57,095 nucleotides of DNA from Reticulitermes lucifugus (GCA_026260175.1 JAKCWW010000438.1:54213-111307); one strand, 5' to 3'; positions 24,112 to 34,665 are shown, counted from the first letter of the stretch. Notes: a model not told the origin generated them from the sequence alone. Made by a program: numbers and translations.

Positions 24112-24190
24112 TCTGATGCGCATACGCGTATTAAGTGCATATATTAATTATCCATTAATTAATCATTAGAAACAAATATTTGTTACTTAC

Positions 24191-24234
24191 CGTCAGATGG
24201 CAGCACTGATATTTCATATCCATATCCATGTAAC
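24191..24234 (-). CDS. possible 44-nt internal exon, product unknown
   Basis: On the minus strand CTTAAC (branch-like), then CTGTCTTTTTTCAG, precede the exon, and GTAAGTAACA follows it: near-consensus signals on both sides. One frame reads (one base) LHGYGYEISVLPSD (one base). Its incoming phase exactly matches the outgoing phase of the minus exon at 37055-37156: TG plus G gives a Trp codon. If both are real, the peptide runs IFPQLANRW-LHGYGYEIS across a 12.8-kb intron. I do not recognise the protein. Two of the three frames are open, as expected for so short a piece. Confidence 0.4.
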
Positions 24235-24412
24235 CTGAAAAAAGACAGAGTGTTAAGCCATTGTGCTCACATATACCTAAGTAAAATAGTATTTCTGAAA
24301 ACTCTCCGTGCGGTGGTAAGCCAACATACGGTTGGTAGGTAAAGATTTGGAAGAAAGCTAACGTGGTGTATTCCTGCTTTTGACATTAGCACCTGAGGAA
24401 AGTGCAGAAGCT

Positions 24413-24548
24413 TTTTCAGTTCTATAATAACCATGGCTCAACAGCCCTATATGGGCCCGGGCCTCCTCTTGCCTCCTCTTTTCGAGGTTACTATGTCGTG
24501 CGCATTCGTGGCAGTTGGTGACTGTTCAACTGGCTTTTCAGTTCTATA
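24413..24548 (-). mobile_element. 5'-truncated SINE-D with perfect 14-bp target duplication
   Basis: TTTTCAGTTCTATA occurs at 24413-24426 and at 24535-24548. The 108 bases between are the 3' part of SINE-D in minus orientation: ATGGCTCAACAGCCC, GGGCC and CTTTTCGAGG match ATGGCTCGACAGCCCC and TTGTTCGAGG of the full copy at 56.16-56.42 kb. The perfect duplication shows that it inserted as this short form. Confidence 0.85.
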
Positions 24549-25662
24549 TCCGACCTATTGATGGAGAATCGAAATAAATTTCTCTCAAATAGAATGAAAG
24601 GGCACAAATCTTTTTGGCTTGAGGAACAAATTTTATTGAGGTCACTGTCGTCTGGGATGTGATGCCGCGTGGTCTGGTGGAAAATTACCTACATTTCTGA
24701 GTTATATGCTGTTTCCATTGCCTCCAAACGGCAGAAGACGCCCACCAGAGCGACAGACAGAAAAATTCACAAATTTCATTAAGACTGAAAAATTCACAAA
24801 TTTCTCTAAGAAAGGTCAGAAAATAATTTATTATAATCTCCCGTTACAGGAACAGCTATGTAAAGGTGTCAAAAGCAAATGTATTGGTTCATGGATGGAT
24901 GTGTTTAAAACTGAGAGTATCAAAAAATGGGTCAAAAATTTCAGGTAGTTACAAGTGTTATATACCTTAAACCACTTCCGTATAAAGTAAGAATTAATAC
25001 CTCTTTAAAATTGAAGATTCCTGTTTATAGAAAAGAAATACACACGACTTCCGAAAGCAGTAGTGACAGCAAGATGTGCAGTATCAGTGTCCTATACTTT
25101 GTATTCAAAGAAGTACATCACATAAACAAAAAAGACTTAAAGGCAGGATAAGGTTTATAGTATCACATAAAATACGAGACCCAGATCTTACCGAAACTAG
25201 AACCTTCGGAAACTTAAGGCTGAAAACCTTTCTACCGTCATTTGTTCAAGATTTCCCGAGACACGTGCTTGACAACAGAAGTGGAAACATAAATCCTTCA
25301 GCCTGTTTATAATACAATTTCCTGTAACAACACTTCCTGAACTGAGTCATCGCACAACATATTTTGCCTTTATTACAGCTACGAGACAAAAATAACAGAC
25401 GAGCTTTACTATGTATTAAGTGATCACGAATAACTCACAAATATTTCAATTTCATTATTACCACATGAAGCTGCAGGCTACAGCAGCAGCGGCAAGCCAT
25501 AAATCAAGTAATAAGTCAATATGTGTGTTTGTGGTAGAGCACACAACTCATTCCCACCAACGCTGAATACAAAGGATCTAGTGTTTTAAAAATGAACTTC
25601 ATTGCACAAGAAGAATTATTATTGCTATGGGTTGGGAACTGTTATATCTATTTGTCGCACAG

Positions 25663-25798
25663 ACTTATTGGTCAGCGTTATGAATGGCTCGGATAAATCA
25701 TCGCCTATCCAGAGGAAAATAATGGGGAAAATTGTCACCCCTTCTGGCAGTTCAAAATTACTTTTAGATGTATCTTCATCTACAAAAACGCAAATTCG
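25663..25798 (+). CDS. possible internal exon 1 of a + chain, product unknown
   Basis: Acceptor TATATCTATTTGTCGCACAG; donor CG|GTAAGCATG. The 136 bases hold two bases, then 44 open codons (LLVSVMNGSDKSSPIQRKIM...), then two bases. The outgoing phase fits the 29-nt piece at 26450, which fits the ORF at 27844. The opposite strand is also open here (89 codons, 25625-25894), so the coding strand is not certain. No family recognised. Confidence 0.28.
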
Positions 25799-25904
25799 GT
25801 AAGCATGAAAATTGTTGCAACAAGTTTTAATTTCAGATAAACTGAAATTTACCTTTTGCAACTTCTTTCCGTTAATAAGAGACTCTGAGTTCAAAATTTC
25901 TTTT

Positions 25905-26107
25905 TTAGCTCTTTAAAGCTTAGCGGTTACTGGATATACCACCTTGTTTAACAATGAAAAATTCTACGTTCTGCCCAAAGAGTTCATTTATGAGTTTTTA
26001 TGGTTCCCAGAACAAACAACCATTATTTATCTGTATAGCGTTAGCTTACCTGTTTTTATCGCCGAAACGGGGTGTGTTTATTGCGCAGTATGAAATGAAC
26101 CTTTAAC
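25905..26107 (+). repeat. dispersed repeat K, copy 1
   Basis: CTCTTTAAAGCTTAGCGGTT, ACCACCTTGTTTAACA and GTGTTTATTGCGCAGTA align in order with copy 2 at 28505-28715. Both end near a C-rich and T-rich stretch. No terminal repeats or coding sequence seen; class unknown. Confidence 0.6.
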
Positions 26108-26449
26108 TACGCTTACAGCTCAGATTAAGCTTCCTACTCAAAATGCTAAGATATTTCCTAATTTCGAACTTGCTACTGCATACTGCTCATGCTACCTCGC
26201 TATTCACATTCACAAAAATTAACCTTTTGCTTTAAAGTCAAACAATGCCTTTGCTTTAACGTTTATCAGAAATCAAAATTCCGCGGATCTTGATTCAAGC
26301 CACCAATTTTACCATTCTACTGCCTTCATTTTCAAGCTACTCTTATCAGAAGGATGAAAACAAAGTGAAGCTGTTTCTACACCCATATGCTAGTGTCTCT
26401 CGATTCCCCTTTTATTTCCTCTTTCTCCTACTCTTCTATTATGTCTTAG

Positions 26450-26478
26450 GTCTTGCTATCTCTGTTGGTATTCAAAAG
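26450..26478 (+). CDS. possible 29-nt microexon
   Basis: It is preceded by a long pyrimidine tract (26402-26447, ending CTATTATGTCTTAG), and followed by GTGAGTATG. All three frames are open, so frame gives no support by itself. In the chain it contributes CYLCWYSK and shifts the phase from 2 to 1, as needed by the next candidate exon. The strength of the splice sites is the only direct evidence. Confidence 0.28.
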
Positions 26479-26807
26479 GTGAGTATGCATCGTACATTAA
26501 TACTCAAACTGTCGCTAGAAGGCAGCACATAAAAAAATAATGCACGAAAATAGGATCGCGGAATCTCATAATGACCTACAAAGCAGAAAAATGTAGTGTA
26601 ATCTTAAAAATTCCAATTAAAAATATTAAATGATTTTTAATCCATTCTGTAGACTTTTTACTTCATAGTCATGCAAACTATAAACTGTCAGATGTCTTTA
26701 TTTTACCCTGCATTATAGGGGAAAAACCATTTGGGATATCTAGACTGAAACCAAGATTGGACTATAATATTAAACATATGTCATAGGCATGAAGTGTGAG
26801 TATTTGG

Positions 26808-26985
26808 AACGGATAGATTTGGCCAGGTAGGTATTATTGGCTCGATCTTCTGCGAATATAATCATAAATGTTATGAGCCCTTAAAATATGAGGAAATTAT
26901 TGACTTGCTAAGCTACTTTCAGATTCTCGGAAGGCCTATGCTCCATAAGTTACCGATTTATTTATTTATTTATTTACACATACGT
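26808..26985 (+). mobile_element. old LINE 3' end with (TTTA)n tail
   Basis: TGGAACGGATAGATTTGGCC, TGTTATGAGCCCTTAAAATA, GAAATTATTGACTTGCTAAG and GGCCTATGCTCCATAAGTTA align in order with the LINE 3' end at 5.50-5.64 kb. A (TTTA)n run (26958-26976) takes the place of the GTTA tail. It is strongly diverged. Confidence 0.6.
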
Positions 26986-27404
26986 AATTTTAAATTTTAA
27001 AGTAGGTCAGCCTATTATTTTTATAACTTGCCTGAATACCTTGTTTTAATAGGCTTATTATTAGCCACAAGACGATCCAAATATTTAGGTACAGATTTAT
27101 GTAAGGCTATGTAGACTACACACATACGTTCTACACTTATACATACACTCATACATGTAAAAGGCGCCGTGAATTGTCCCATGAATATTATGTTAATCAC
27201 GTAATATAAAAAGATCATTTCGCAAACATTTCATATTTCTATAAGTCTATCAATATAAAACCTCACCACCTTAAATGTGGTCCTATAGGTGCGTTTTTAA
27301 AAATTGTCCATACAGTGTAAGTACTTATTACAACAACATGTATTACCATCAACTCGAACACAAAATTATAACAAAATATGTAGAGAACTTCACAAGAGTC
27401 CCGA

Positions 27405-27436
27405 CATGTTTCGATGCACTAGTACACCATCTTCAG
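27405..27436 (-). other. hammerhead-like core motif, Penelope-type repeat relic
   Basis: The minus strand reads CTGAAGA, then a stem of about six pairs (GGTGTA with TGCATC, G-U allowed) around a four-base loop, then GAAACATG. CUGANGA-stem-GAAA is the conserved core of hammerhead ribozymes, known from Penelope-like retroelements. Stems I and III and the cleavage site were not identified, so activity cannot be claimed. Confidence 0.4.
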
Positions 27437-27843
27437 TGGAACACACTGAACACTTAGAAGTACACAATTCCAGTTATTAAAATTGTTAAAACACCACTTA
27501 ATAACGCAGTATGTTGAAATATTATGTAATTTGCTGATGCGTTGAAAGTTGGACAATGATAAAAGTAGCGTTGCGGAGTACAAGCACCAAGTTATTCTAA
27601 CTTGGCCTGTTGTTGGCTTCGTCCAGAATGCTTGAACTTGTTGTTTATATGTTGGTGCCTGTGGGCTGAGTCTTGTGAAGTTTTCTACATACTTTGTTTT
27701 AATTTTATGTACGAGTTGGTTGTAGTACGTATTGTTCCTATAGGTGTGTATTTACAACGAGCGCCTGACACATACGTTTAGATTTCATGCCCGACACACG
27801 TGACAGAGAAGTTGCCTGAGGAGCTTGGCGTTTCCTCTTTCAG

Positions 27844-28211
27844 AATTCAAGTACCAAGCATTAAGAACCAAAACGTATCAACGGTGCCTCCAAATACATC
27901 TCCAAGACAGGGCCTATATTAAAGCAGGCGACACTTGGGCTCCCATTAGCGAGGTGCAAGGACAAATTTTAGACTCTGAAAACGTCATAATATCTCAAAC
28001 TTTAGTTGGACTAAATTACCGCAGTTTCAAAATCTGCTGGACATATATATGTGTTCTTTATTTATTTCTTACTTTATTTAAACGAAATACTCAAGTGCAT
28101 AATTTAAAAAAAGTCAAATTGAAGAGTTATTATGAATGGCGAAGTTGTAAGAAAGTGAAATTCAGTGGTCGTGGTGTCCTTTTTAAGAAATTTAAAGACA
28201 TTCTGAAATAA
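27844..28211 (+). CDS. possible terminal coding exon, product unknown
   Basis: A good acceptor (TTTCCTCTTTCAG) opens onto 121 codons and a TAA. The incoming phase (two bases) fits the microexon at 26450. The peptide begins FKYQALRTKTYQRCLQIHLQ, has a hydrophobic segment that could span a membrane (CWTYICVLYLFLTLF, about residues 68-82) and a Lys-rich C-terminus. AAATAAATAA at about 28419 could serve as a polyadenylation signal. It is one of the few ORFs over 120 codons in the window that is not in a known repeat. No homologue recognised. Confidence 0.3.
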
Positions 28212-28504
28212 TTATTCGAGGAATACTTGCTACTTTTACATTCGTAATCATCTTCCCTCTCCTATCAAGAAACATAAAGATTAGAAAGTTATTTCACGTG
28301 TTATTATGTGGGGGTGCAAACACTTCTCTGTCAGCACAACGGAAGAATAAACACTGAGATTTGTGAGAACGGAGTGTAAAGGAGAATGCCTGATTCTACT
28401 TCACTGGTTACTAAGATAAAATAAATAACGAAAGGGAGAAATTCACATACCAGGAAGGTTAAGAACCGTAGGCCTCCTCTTCATGAAACATAACAGGGTG
28501 ATCA

Positions 28505-28715
28505 TTAACCCTTTAAAGCCTAGCGGTTACTTTACGTACCACCAGGTTTAACATTCAAAATTTCTCGGTAGTGCTCACATTGCATTTATGTGTCTTGTAC
28601 GGATCTCAGAAAATAGAGCAACGTTTACCTTATACACCATTAATTGATTGGGTTTTTTAATCGAGGTGGAGAATGTTTACTGCGCGGTACGGACTGAGTA
28701 CGTTTCGTCTTTCAA
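28505..28715 (+). repeat. dispersed repeat K, copy 2
   Basis: CCCTTTAAAGCCTAGCGGTT, ACCACCAGGTTTAACA and ATGTTTACTGCGCGGTA match copy 1 at 25905-26107 in order and spacing. A weaker third match (TATACCACCAGGTTTAATAT) begins at about 38340. Confidence 0.6.
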
Positions 28716-28719
28716 GGAT

Positions 28720-29365
28720 TAAAGGAAGAGTAAGATAAACAGGGATCTAGCAAGTATTGAGAAGATCAGGAAAGCTTAAACATCATTGCTAGAAAATACC
28801 GAAAGACAGAGATCATTCAGCAGGTGTCAGATTGGTGGTTGCCATTGAAGGGGATCTTCAATAAATAAGGTGCGATTTTGCAGAATGGATGAAATTAACT
28901 CAAGGGAAGTCCAGAGAATTGGGTTAGTGTAAGCCGGTAGTGACTATCTAGCTTGTCATGAGTATCCTATCTTAACTAGTTTACAGACTATCCGCTAGTC
29001 GAATCTATGTTCTAGCATATGCCTCGAAACAATGACGAAAAATAAATCAGGAAAGACATGAATTTTACCACACAAGTTTCGATTAACAGAACATGTATGG
29101 GGAAAACAGGGAAGGCATGGAAACTAATAATTAGCATATGGCGTGGAATGTGATATCTTGTGAAACCGGACGTCCACTGCAGGATCACTATCACGTGAGT
29201 GTGCAGTTCAAATATTTATTATTACGATCACCATTATCACAAACTAAAGAAAAATGCGAGTCATTAATAACATAATGTGGCGGACTAAACAAATATTTAA
29301 AAGTTTGAAGACAATATCCCAAAATGAGTAAAATAAACCTGTGAAGAACAATAATTACTGGATTC
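28720..29365. other. unassigned DNA
   Basis: No recognised feature. Confidence 0.5.
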
Positions 29366-29450
29366 ACAGAGGTGTTAATTAGGATTTTCGTCTTCTGGGA
29401 TATGTTACCGTACAAATTGGTACACCGTGTCAGTTTCCAGAAAAATGGAA
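29366..29450 (+). mobile_element. hairpin-element relic (left half)
   Basis: The + frame reads VFWDMLPYKLVHRVSFQ, the left-half pseudo-peptide of the VTP-LV family (DVTPYRLVN at 14.3 kb). GTTACCGTACAAATTGG matches the left-arm region. A pairing right arm is not evident downstream. Confidence 0.5.
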
Positions 29451-29988
29451 ACTTTAATAACCAGCTAAAAGATTCAAGAGGTTCGAGCTTGATATATTCC
29501 AGATCAAAAGAATTTATGATATGGTGTTTATCAGACAAAACACACGTTGATTCCGCTTCCATCTAGCGTCTGAAATTTTTCTCATGGCATCCTTTTCCGG
29601 CACAAAATAATCTGTACTAACCACCTCCTGATTTATTGTTGTCTTCAATGTACATTTTATCATCGTTAAATAATCTATGAAGAAATGACAAAGGTCCTAC
29701 GTTTTACTGCCATTCAGAAAAGCAGCGTGTAGCATAGCAAAGATACCAATAAAATCAAATACGCATTCAATATTTTGCACAAAACGCTATCGTATTGTTG
29801 ATAACTACTTAAACATTTAACGCTATGAAACAAAGCGAACGTAGTTGTTGTTCATAATAGTTTCCGTGTGCCCTCTTGTCTAATCAGACACGTTAGGGTA
29901 ATCAATAGGCTGCCGTTCATAAATGAAACAATAAAGCTGTATTTTCGGAGCCGATGACCCGTCATGTTATGTCCATGAGGGCATGAGA

Positions 29989-30107
29989 GGGCGTGGCAGT
30001 TTGGGGTGAGACAAGTTGCCATGGTAACAGTGACACACAAAGGGCGTGGTTCCTGCCAATCACCTGACCACAGGTCTATAAATGTCTTTGCAATCAGAAA
30101 CAATTTC
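29989..30107 (+). promoter_or_regulatory. candidate TATA promoter with RFX X-box
   Basis: In order: GGGCGTGG (29989-29996, Sp/KLF type), the palindromic RFX X-box GTTGCCATGGTAAC (30015-30028), a second GGGCGTGG (30042-30049), CCAAT (30056-30060), E-box CACCTG (30061-30066), RUNX-like ACCACAG (30067-30073) and TATAAAT (30077-30083). Spacing is compact and conventional, predicting a start near 30107. The first ATG after it heads a Kozak-compatible exon with a consensus donor. Density and order of sites make this the best promoter in the window. The regulators named are inferred from motifs only. Confidence 0.5.
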
Positions 30108-30205
30108 CAGCCGCAGGCTCTGCCGAAACAGCACACAGCACGCAGTTATTGACCGGCCATTTCTAATCGAATATTGGGTACATAATCTGCGCAAAATATA
30201 GAAAA

Positions 30206-30280
30206 ATGCTTCCAACTGAAAGCCGTTCAAGTGATAATAAGTCTATAATACATGTTGGCATTGTTTGTACAGCAAAGAGA
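30206..30280 (+). CDS. possible first coding exon, 25 codons
   Basis: The first ATG downstream of the TATA box, with no upstream ATG in the predicted leader of about 100 nt. Its context is AAAAATGC, with A at -3. Twenty-five codons read MLPTESRSSDNKSIIHVGIV and then CTAKR, ending in phase 0 at AGA|GTGAGTGCAG. The N-terminus is polar; IIHVGIV looks like a buried beta strand. There is no signal peptide. The protein is unknown. A phase-0 + exon candidate lies at 37388-37540, but a link is speculative. Confidence 0.42.
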
Positions 30281-30539
30281 GTGAGTGCAGAATCAAAATT
30301 ACAGTATAACTTACAAGGTACCCAAAAACTTCCCTGACCGAGTCCATAATACATGTAGAATTACCCTCGCTACAAATCTAACCAGCATGCTTCTCTGCCA
30401 ATCTGAGCCACGCAGAGTGATCAACAAAAGCAGAGTCAAGGGGATATTCGAAGATTACATCCGAAAACGCCGCATACATTTAACGATAGCACTGTTTTCA
30501 TAAAACACTGTTTCCATCTCTATTCTAATTCTGCTCTAA

Positions 30540-30630
30540 AGGTGGGGAAAGAGTTTTCCTCAGAAAGATTGGTACCTGTCTGCTAAAATACACGGTGTCA
30601 CGTCCTAGAAGACAGAACCTCCAATTTCAC
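30540..30630 (+). mobile_element. hairpin-element relic (right half)
   Basis: GATTGGTACCTGTCTGCTAA followed by AATACACGGTGTCAC closely matches the right end of the copy at 10.55-10.58 kb (CTGTCTGCCAAGATACACGG, TGTCAC). No left arm precedes it. Confidence 0.55.
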
Positions 30631-30843
30631 AACAAGAAACATTTTGTTTCAACGTTTTAGCAAACCTTACATCACAGAGACTATTTGGGTGAAGCTCATT
30701 TATTTTTTTTATAAAGTCAGATTTTGTAAATGCTTCGAATTTCGAAGAATGAAACAGACTTCACTAGGTGTCAATATTGCGTCATTATACAATTACATTA
30801 GGATCTTGTAAAGTGGCACTGAATACAACAGCAATTCAAGCTG

Positions 30844-31148
30844 TTTACAACACACTTTTTTTATGAAGGGCCCCGCAGCAGATGCTACGGACGAACCGCA
30901 GCCTTAAGGCTTATTGTGCAACCCTGCGATGAAGATGTTTAGTGTTTTTTTTCGTTTTCCTTGTAGTGGAGCACCGGTGGAATGAAATCTACAGGGGAAA
31001 ACCGAAGTACCCGGGGAAAAACCTGTCCCAGTGCCACTTTGTCCACCACAAATCCCACATGGACTGACCCGGGATCGAACCCGGGCCTCCGCGGTGGGAG
31101 GCCGGCGACTAACCGCCTGAGCCATGGCACGGCCATTTCAATACACTT
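30844..31148 (-). mobile_element. SINE-A, full-length tRNA-derived element
   Basis: On the minus strand it starts GGCCGTGCCATGGCTCAGGC (A box TGGCTCAGGCGG), carries the B box GGTTCGATCCC at about 31080, a body with GGTGGACAAAGTGGCACTGG, and ends GCGGGGCCCTTCAT plus an A run. Flanks TTTACAACACACTT (30844-30857) and ATTTCAATACACTT (31135-31148) agree at 11 of 14, a worn target duplication. Body 30858-31134. ORFs across it on both strands are repeat shadows. Confidence 0.9.
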
Positions 31149-31429
31149 GTTGCACTCCACTACTCCTGATGTTTCCAGTGTTCCTAAAAGCATGGTAATT
31201 CATGATGGTACAATGATTCGTGATCCTGTAATTTTCGGCAGCGCAAGTTACAAGACTCGACTCCCGCCTAACAATCCTACTAGAGAGCTAATTCCGCACG
31301 TCCTAAAATAGAGACAAAGTACATAGTAAATTTAAAACAATGTTTTACAATATTCCTTAACGATGCCGTCAAGTGTTCACATTATATATTATATGAACGT
31401 AATATGAATGTGGACCTTAGCTGTATTGC

Positions 31430-31556
31430 TTCTGAGAGGATAAAACTGAAAAACCTCCTCCATTGCTAATATATCCATCACATTTCTCACACGAACTGAT
31501 CTGGGATCGAAACCAAGCCTTAAGGTGACAAGATGGCGAATAACAGTTGCTGCTTC
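31430..31556 (-). mobile_element. decayed SINE-A copy
   Basis: The minus strand holds GGTTTCGATCCCAGATCAG, GTGTGAGAAATGTGATGG and GGAGGTTTTTCAGTTTTATC, in the same order as the B box and body of the intact SINE-A copies. The A-box part is worn. Confidence 0.5.
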
Positions 31557-32889
31557 AAATTAAAATCTTTGTGTAACTGCATCGTGTGTGTAACTCTATA
31601 AAGCACAATGAACTGAATTTTTGAAAGATTTATAAACTTGCTCATTATGTTAAGGACACAAAAGCACACAAAAGGTCTGTAGAAATCTAATAACTACTTG
31701 AGAGTATTCTGTCTGTAGTCTGAGAAATGTACATGCCTCTGTGGCCTAGTGGAATTGTACTCCTTTTAAGAGATTTATAACATGGAAGACGAAAAACAGA
31801 TTCACGTAAGGCAGGGATAAATATAGGCAGACAGCGGGGCTCCTAGAAAAATGCCAACGACTTTCCCCTTCTGAACACCTAGTTACAACCTATACCATAT
31901 CCATTTCACCCTACACATTGTGTCAGCTATTTCGTGGGAGGAAAAGACAGATAACCTTTTCTCCCTGCCATTCAGATTTCCAGAAGACACCCACCCTTCC
32001 GAAATAACCTCTGCAGGTAACACTCCCTCTTTCCATCATTCTTGAGTCACTTTCAGTATTAGCAAGGAACCCTACCCAGTTTTTGACACGCACTTCCGTC
32101 GTAAAGCCAGGTGCAAAGGTTTCCACACCCTCACAACTCTGAAAAATGCGAACGAAAAGAAAAGTATTGTAGAGATGAAGAGAAAAATGCCTTTAGCTCG
32201 TTTCTTTATACCACAGTAACGCTTCCTTAGAAGGATGAATGAAATGGCGAATGAAGTAGAGTGTATAAGGGGCAGAATGACAAGGGGAGGGGGGTGAAAC
32301 TCCCGACACCTTAAAAAAAAAGACCGAGCGTTAGACGACAATGAGTGAGGTGTGAGCTTCGTGTGTGGGGCAGGAGGGACCCTGTTTCTGAAACCACCTG
32401 CTCGCATTCCTGTGAGAATAGAGGGAGGCAAAACGCCTTTGCATTTTGGGAACGGTACCAGATTGTTGGATTTTGTTACCATGAAAAGAATGACTTTCCT
32501 ACTTTAAAGATTTCCGACTGCCCCATATAAATTTTACAATAGTACAATCCCTGTAGTGAATTACTTTATGTAGAATTATTTACATTTTTTAGAGTCTCAT
32601 TGACGCAAGTTTCCTCAACTACCATAAAATTTCTGCTCTTAACAACCATAACCACAACATTATTCCTTACACTTATATTATTCCTGGCATTGTAGATTTA
32701 CAAGGGTTCTTACACGGGAAACCAGTCCCTTGTCAGCACGATAACTGCTGTCTTCCACACAAGAGCCAGTCACTTTGTCAGAAGTCATAAATTTTTTATA
32801 TTTTGCATTAAATTCATATCAAGTGACAACACATAGAAAGATTATATTATTCCATTTCTCCCACCCCAGATTGCAAAGGGACTGTAGAC
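31557..32889. other. unassigned DNA
   Basis: CCTCTGTGGCCTAGTGG near 31740 resembles a tRNA A-box region, but no B box follows at the right distance. A 136-codon minus ORF (32072-32482) is open through purine-rich DNA and has no recognised motif. Confidence 0.45.
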
Positions 32890-33437
32890 TAAACAAGAGA
32901 GGCAATGTGCGTATAAACGTAACATTAAGGCGCATTCGCTTAACCACTGTTGCCGTGGAAAAGCAATGTGTTATATATATACTTAGTGTGTCTGTAACCT
33001 CATTCATCGAGCGTGCAGTGCGCATGCGCTCTATTATTTTGTCATCTGTGGCCTGTCTGGTTGTGCCATATTTCTCATTATTATCCCATAAACGGCACGA
33101 TTTTAGGAAAAACGTTGTTGAACATAAAAAGCGTGTTTTGACTTTATCTACAAAAGTGTCTAAAATATTCCTCATTTTAAGAAGAATTGAGCGAGATATG
33201 ATAAATGTACATAGGTCTTCATGTAAAGTATCCGTTATTCTTGTCAGACGTCAATGAATATTGAATTACCTCGACAGATTTTCGAAAAACATTCAAATAC
33301 CAAATTTCATGAAAATCCGTCAAGAGGGAGCCTAATTGTTCCATGCGGAAGGAAGGAAGGACGGGCGGACGGGGACGTGCAGACATGACGAAGCTAATGG
33401 TCGCCTTTCGCAATTTTTCGAACACTCCTAAGAACGA
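32890..33437 (+). repeat. dispersed repeat R, copy 1 (about 550 bp)
   Basis: Matches the reverse complement of 50728-51275 along its length: TTGCCGTGGAAAAGCA, GCGCATGCGC, GTCATCTGTGGCCTGTC, AGAAGAATTGAGCG, CGACAGATTTTCGAAAAA, CCAAATTTCATG, ACATGACGAAGCTAAT. The 160-codon ORF at 32775-33257 overlaps it, and its ILRRIER peptide recurs in the other copy, so it is repeat-derived. The class is unclear: no terminal repeats, RT or transposase seen. Confidence 0.8.
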
Positions 33438-33457
33438 TATGTATTAAATTTAGGTAT

Positions 33458-33481
33458 TATATATATATATATATATATATA
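33458..33481. repeat. (TA)n microsatellite
   Basis: A simple TA run just 3' of repeat R copy 1. Confidence 0.9.
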
Positions 33482-33499
33482 GCACCGAAAAGTATTTGT

Positions 33500-34544
33500 C
33501 TATATGTTACTGCATTTCTCCATCCATCACACTATTATTTCTGGCAATAAAAATAATAATAACAATAATAGTGATGATAATAATAATATTAATAAGGAAA
33601 AATGTAAAAAAAAAGAAATTGTTTGTACTGCAGGGAGAAGCTATTCAGAAACTTAGGCATAAAATGTACCCGTCCCCGTCCCCCTCCCCCTCAAAAAAAA
33701 CCCCAGCGTAAAATATCGCTCGGGTAAAATCCAAACTACAGCCGTGGATAAAAATTTGGGGAAAACACAAATTATCACCGTTGCTGGGATATGGGAAACA
33801 CGGTTTGGAGAAATTTGTCGTTCGGGGAATTAAAGTAAGAGACCCATTGCCAGAATACGGGGAAAACGCAAAAGACATGCCATGCTAGGTCACAGGGAAA
33901 CCCCACTTGAGGAAAGCCTATCCTAACACTGTTGTTAGGCAATACAAAACGCACGACTTTTCTAGTACAGGAGAAGACACCAACAGTTCAGTTTATAATT
34001 TTCTGCAAACGAATGTGTTATTAGATTGTTTATCGACATCGTCAGCAGCGCAGACTTCATAGGGATAAATAATACGACAGTTATTGGATAGTGAACTGTA
34101 AAGAAACCGTGGTGGCCCACTTTGCAGTATATCACAAAATTTTTCTATTGGAACTAAGGAAAACGATTAAATATCTTGAAGAGTATAGCTGGCCTCCGGG
34201 CTGAGATCGGAAGGGATGCTGATCCTGAGTTGTAAGTACGTGAGGATTTTGCAGGAAAGACAATTGCGTATTTTGCCTATAATCCAGATACTGCCTTGAA
34301 AACAAGGAATAAAACCAGACAAAACCTGATTTAAAACAGCAAGAAAGTCGAACAAACCTCGAAGCGCGTATATCCCTACAAGAATATGTCTACACACATA
34401 TGCTACATGAAATGTGGCAGGAAGAAACACAGTACGGCCACCGTAGGAAGAAAAGCTTCAGGCTACTTATCGAATTTCTTTAAGCCATTGCCTAAAGACA
34501 GGTTAATAAAAGTTTTCAGAAGATATTAAAGGCTTAACATATTT
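33500..34544. other. unassigned DNA with AAT-rich and CCCCGT tracts
   Basis: An AATAAT-rich stretch lies at 33546-33600 and a CCGTCCCCGTCCCCCTCCCC tract at 33670-33692. No exon or known repeat recognised. Confidence 0.5.
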
Positions 34545-34665
34545 AAGATTGCGGTTTTCTCGGATGAGATATCTTGTAAAGCGGTAGAGGGCATCGTTAC
34601 GGAGGAACATGGTGCCGCCAACTTCTGCTCTGAAAATAAAGGTATCTGGTTCCTCCAGAACATCG
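34545..34665 (-). mobile_element. hairpin-element relic (right half)
   Basis: The minus frame reads RAEVGGTMFLRNDALYRFTR, matching the EDGG-x-FLRN pseudo-peptide of this repeat group (compare EDGCTIFLRN at 10.5 kb). The minus ORF 34503-34727 is repeat-derived. Confidence 0.5.

Noticed and set aside
31070..31134. tRNA gene
   Set aside because: A and B boxes are present, but the sequence continues into a SINE body with an A-rich tail; it is a SINE head. The same applies to 35150-35224, 21450-21531 and 56330-56417.
30904..31311. Overlapping ORFs on both strands (73-109 codons)
   Set aside because: They run through the GC-rich SINE-A copy; they are shadows of the repeat.
32072..32482. 136-codon minus ORF
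   Set aside because: It lies in purine-rich sequence with no domain resemblance or good splice sites; size is within chance for this many frames.
32775..33257. 160-codon ORF, the longest in the window
   Set aside because: It overlaps dispersed repeat R; the ILRRIER part recurs in the copy at 50.9 kb, and no splice or promoter signals support a gene.
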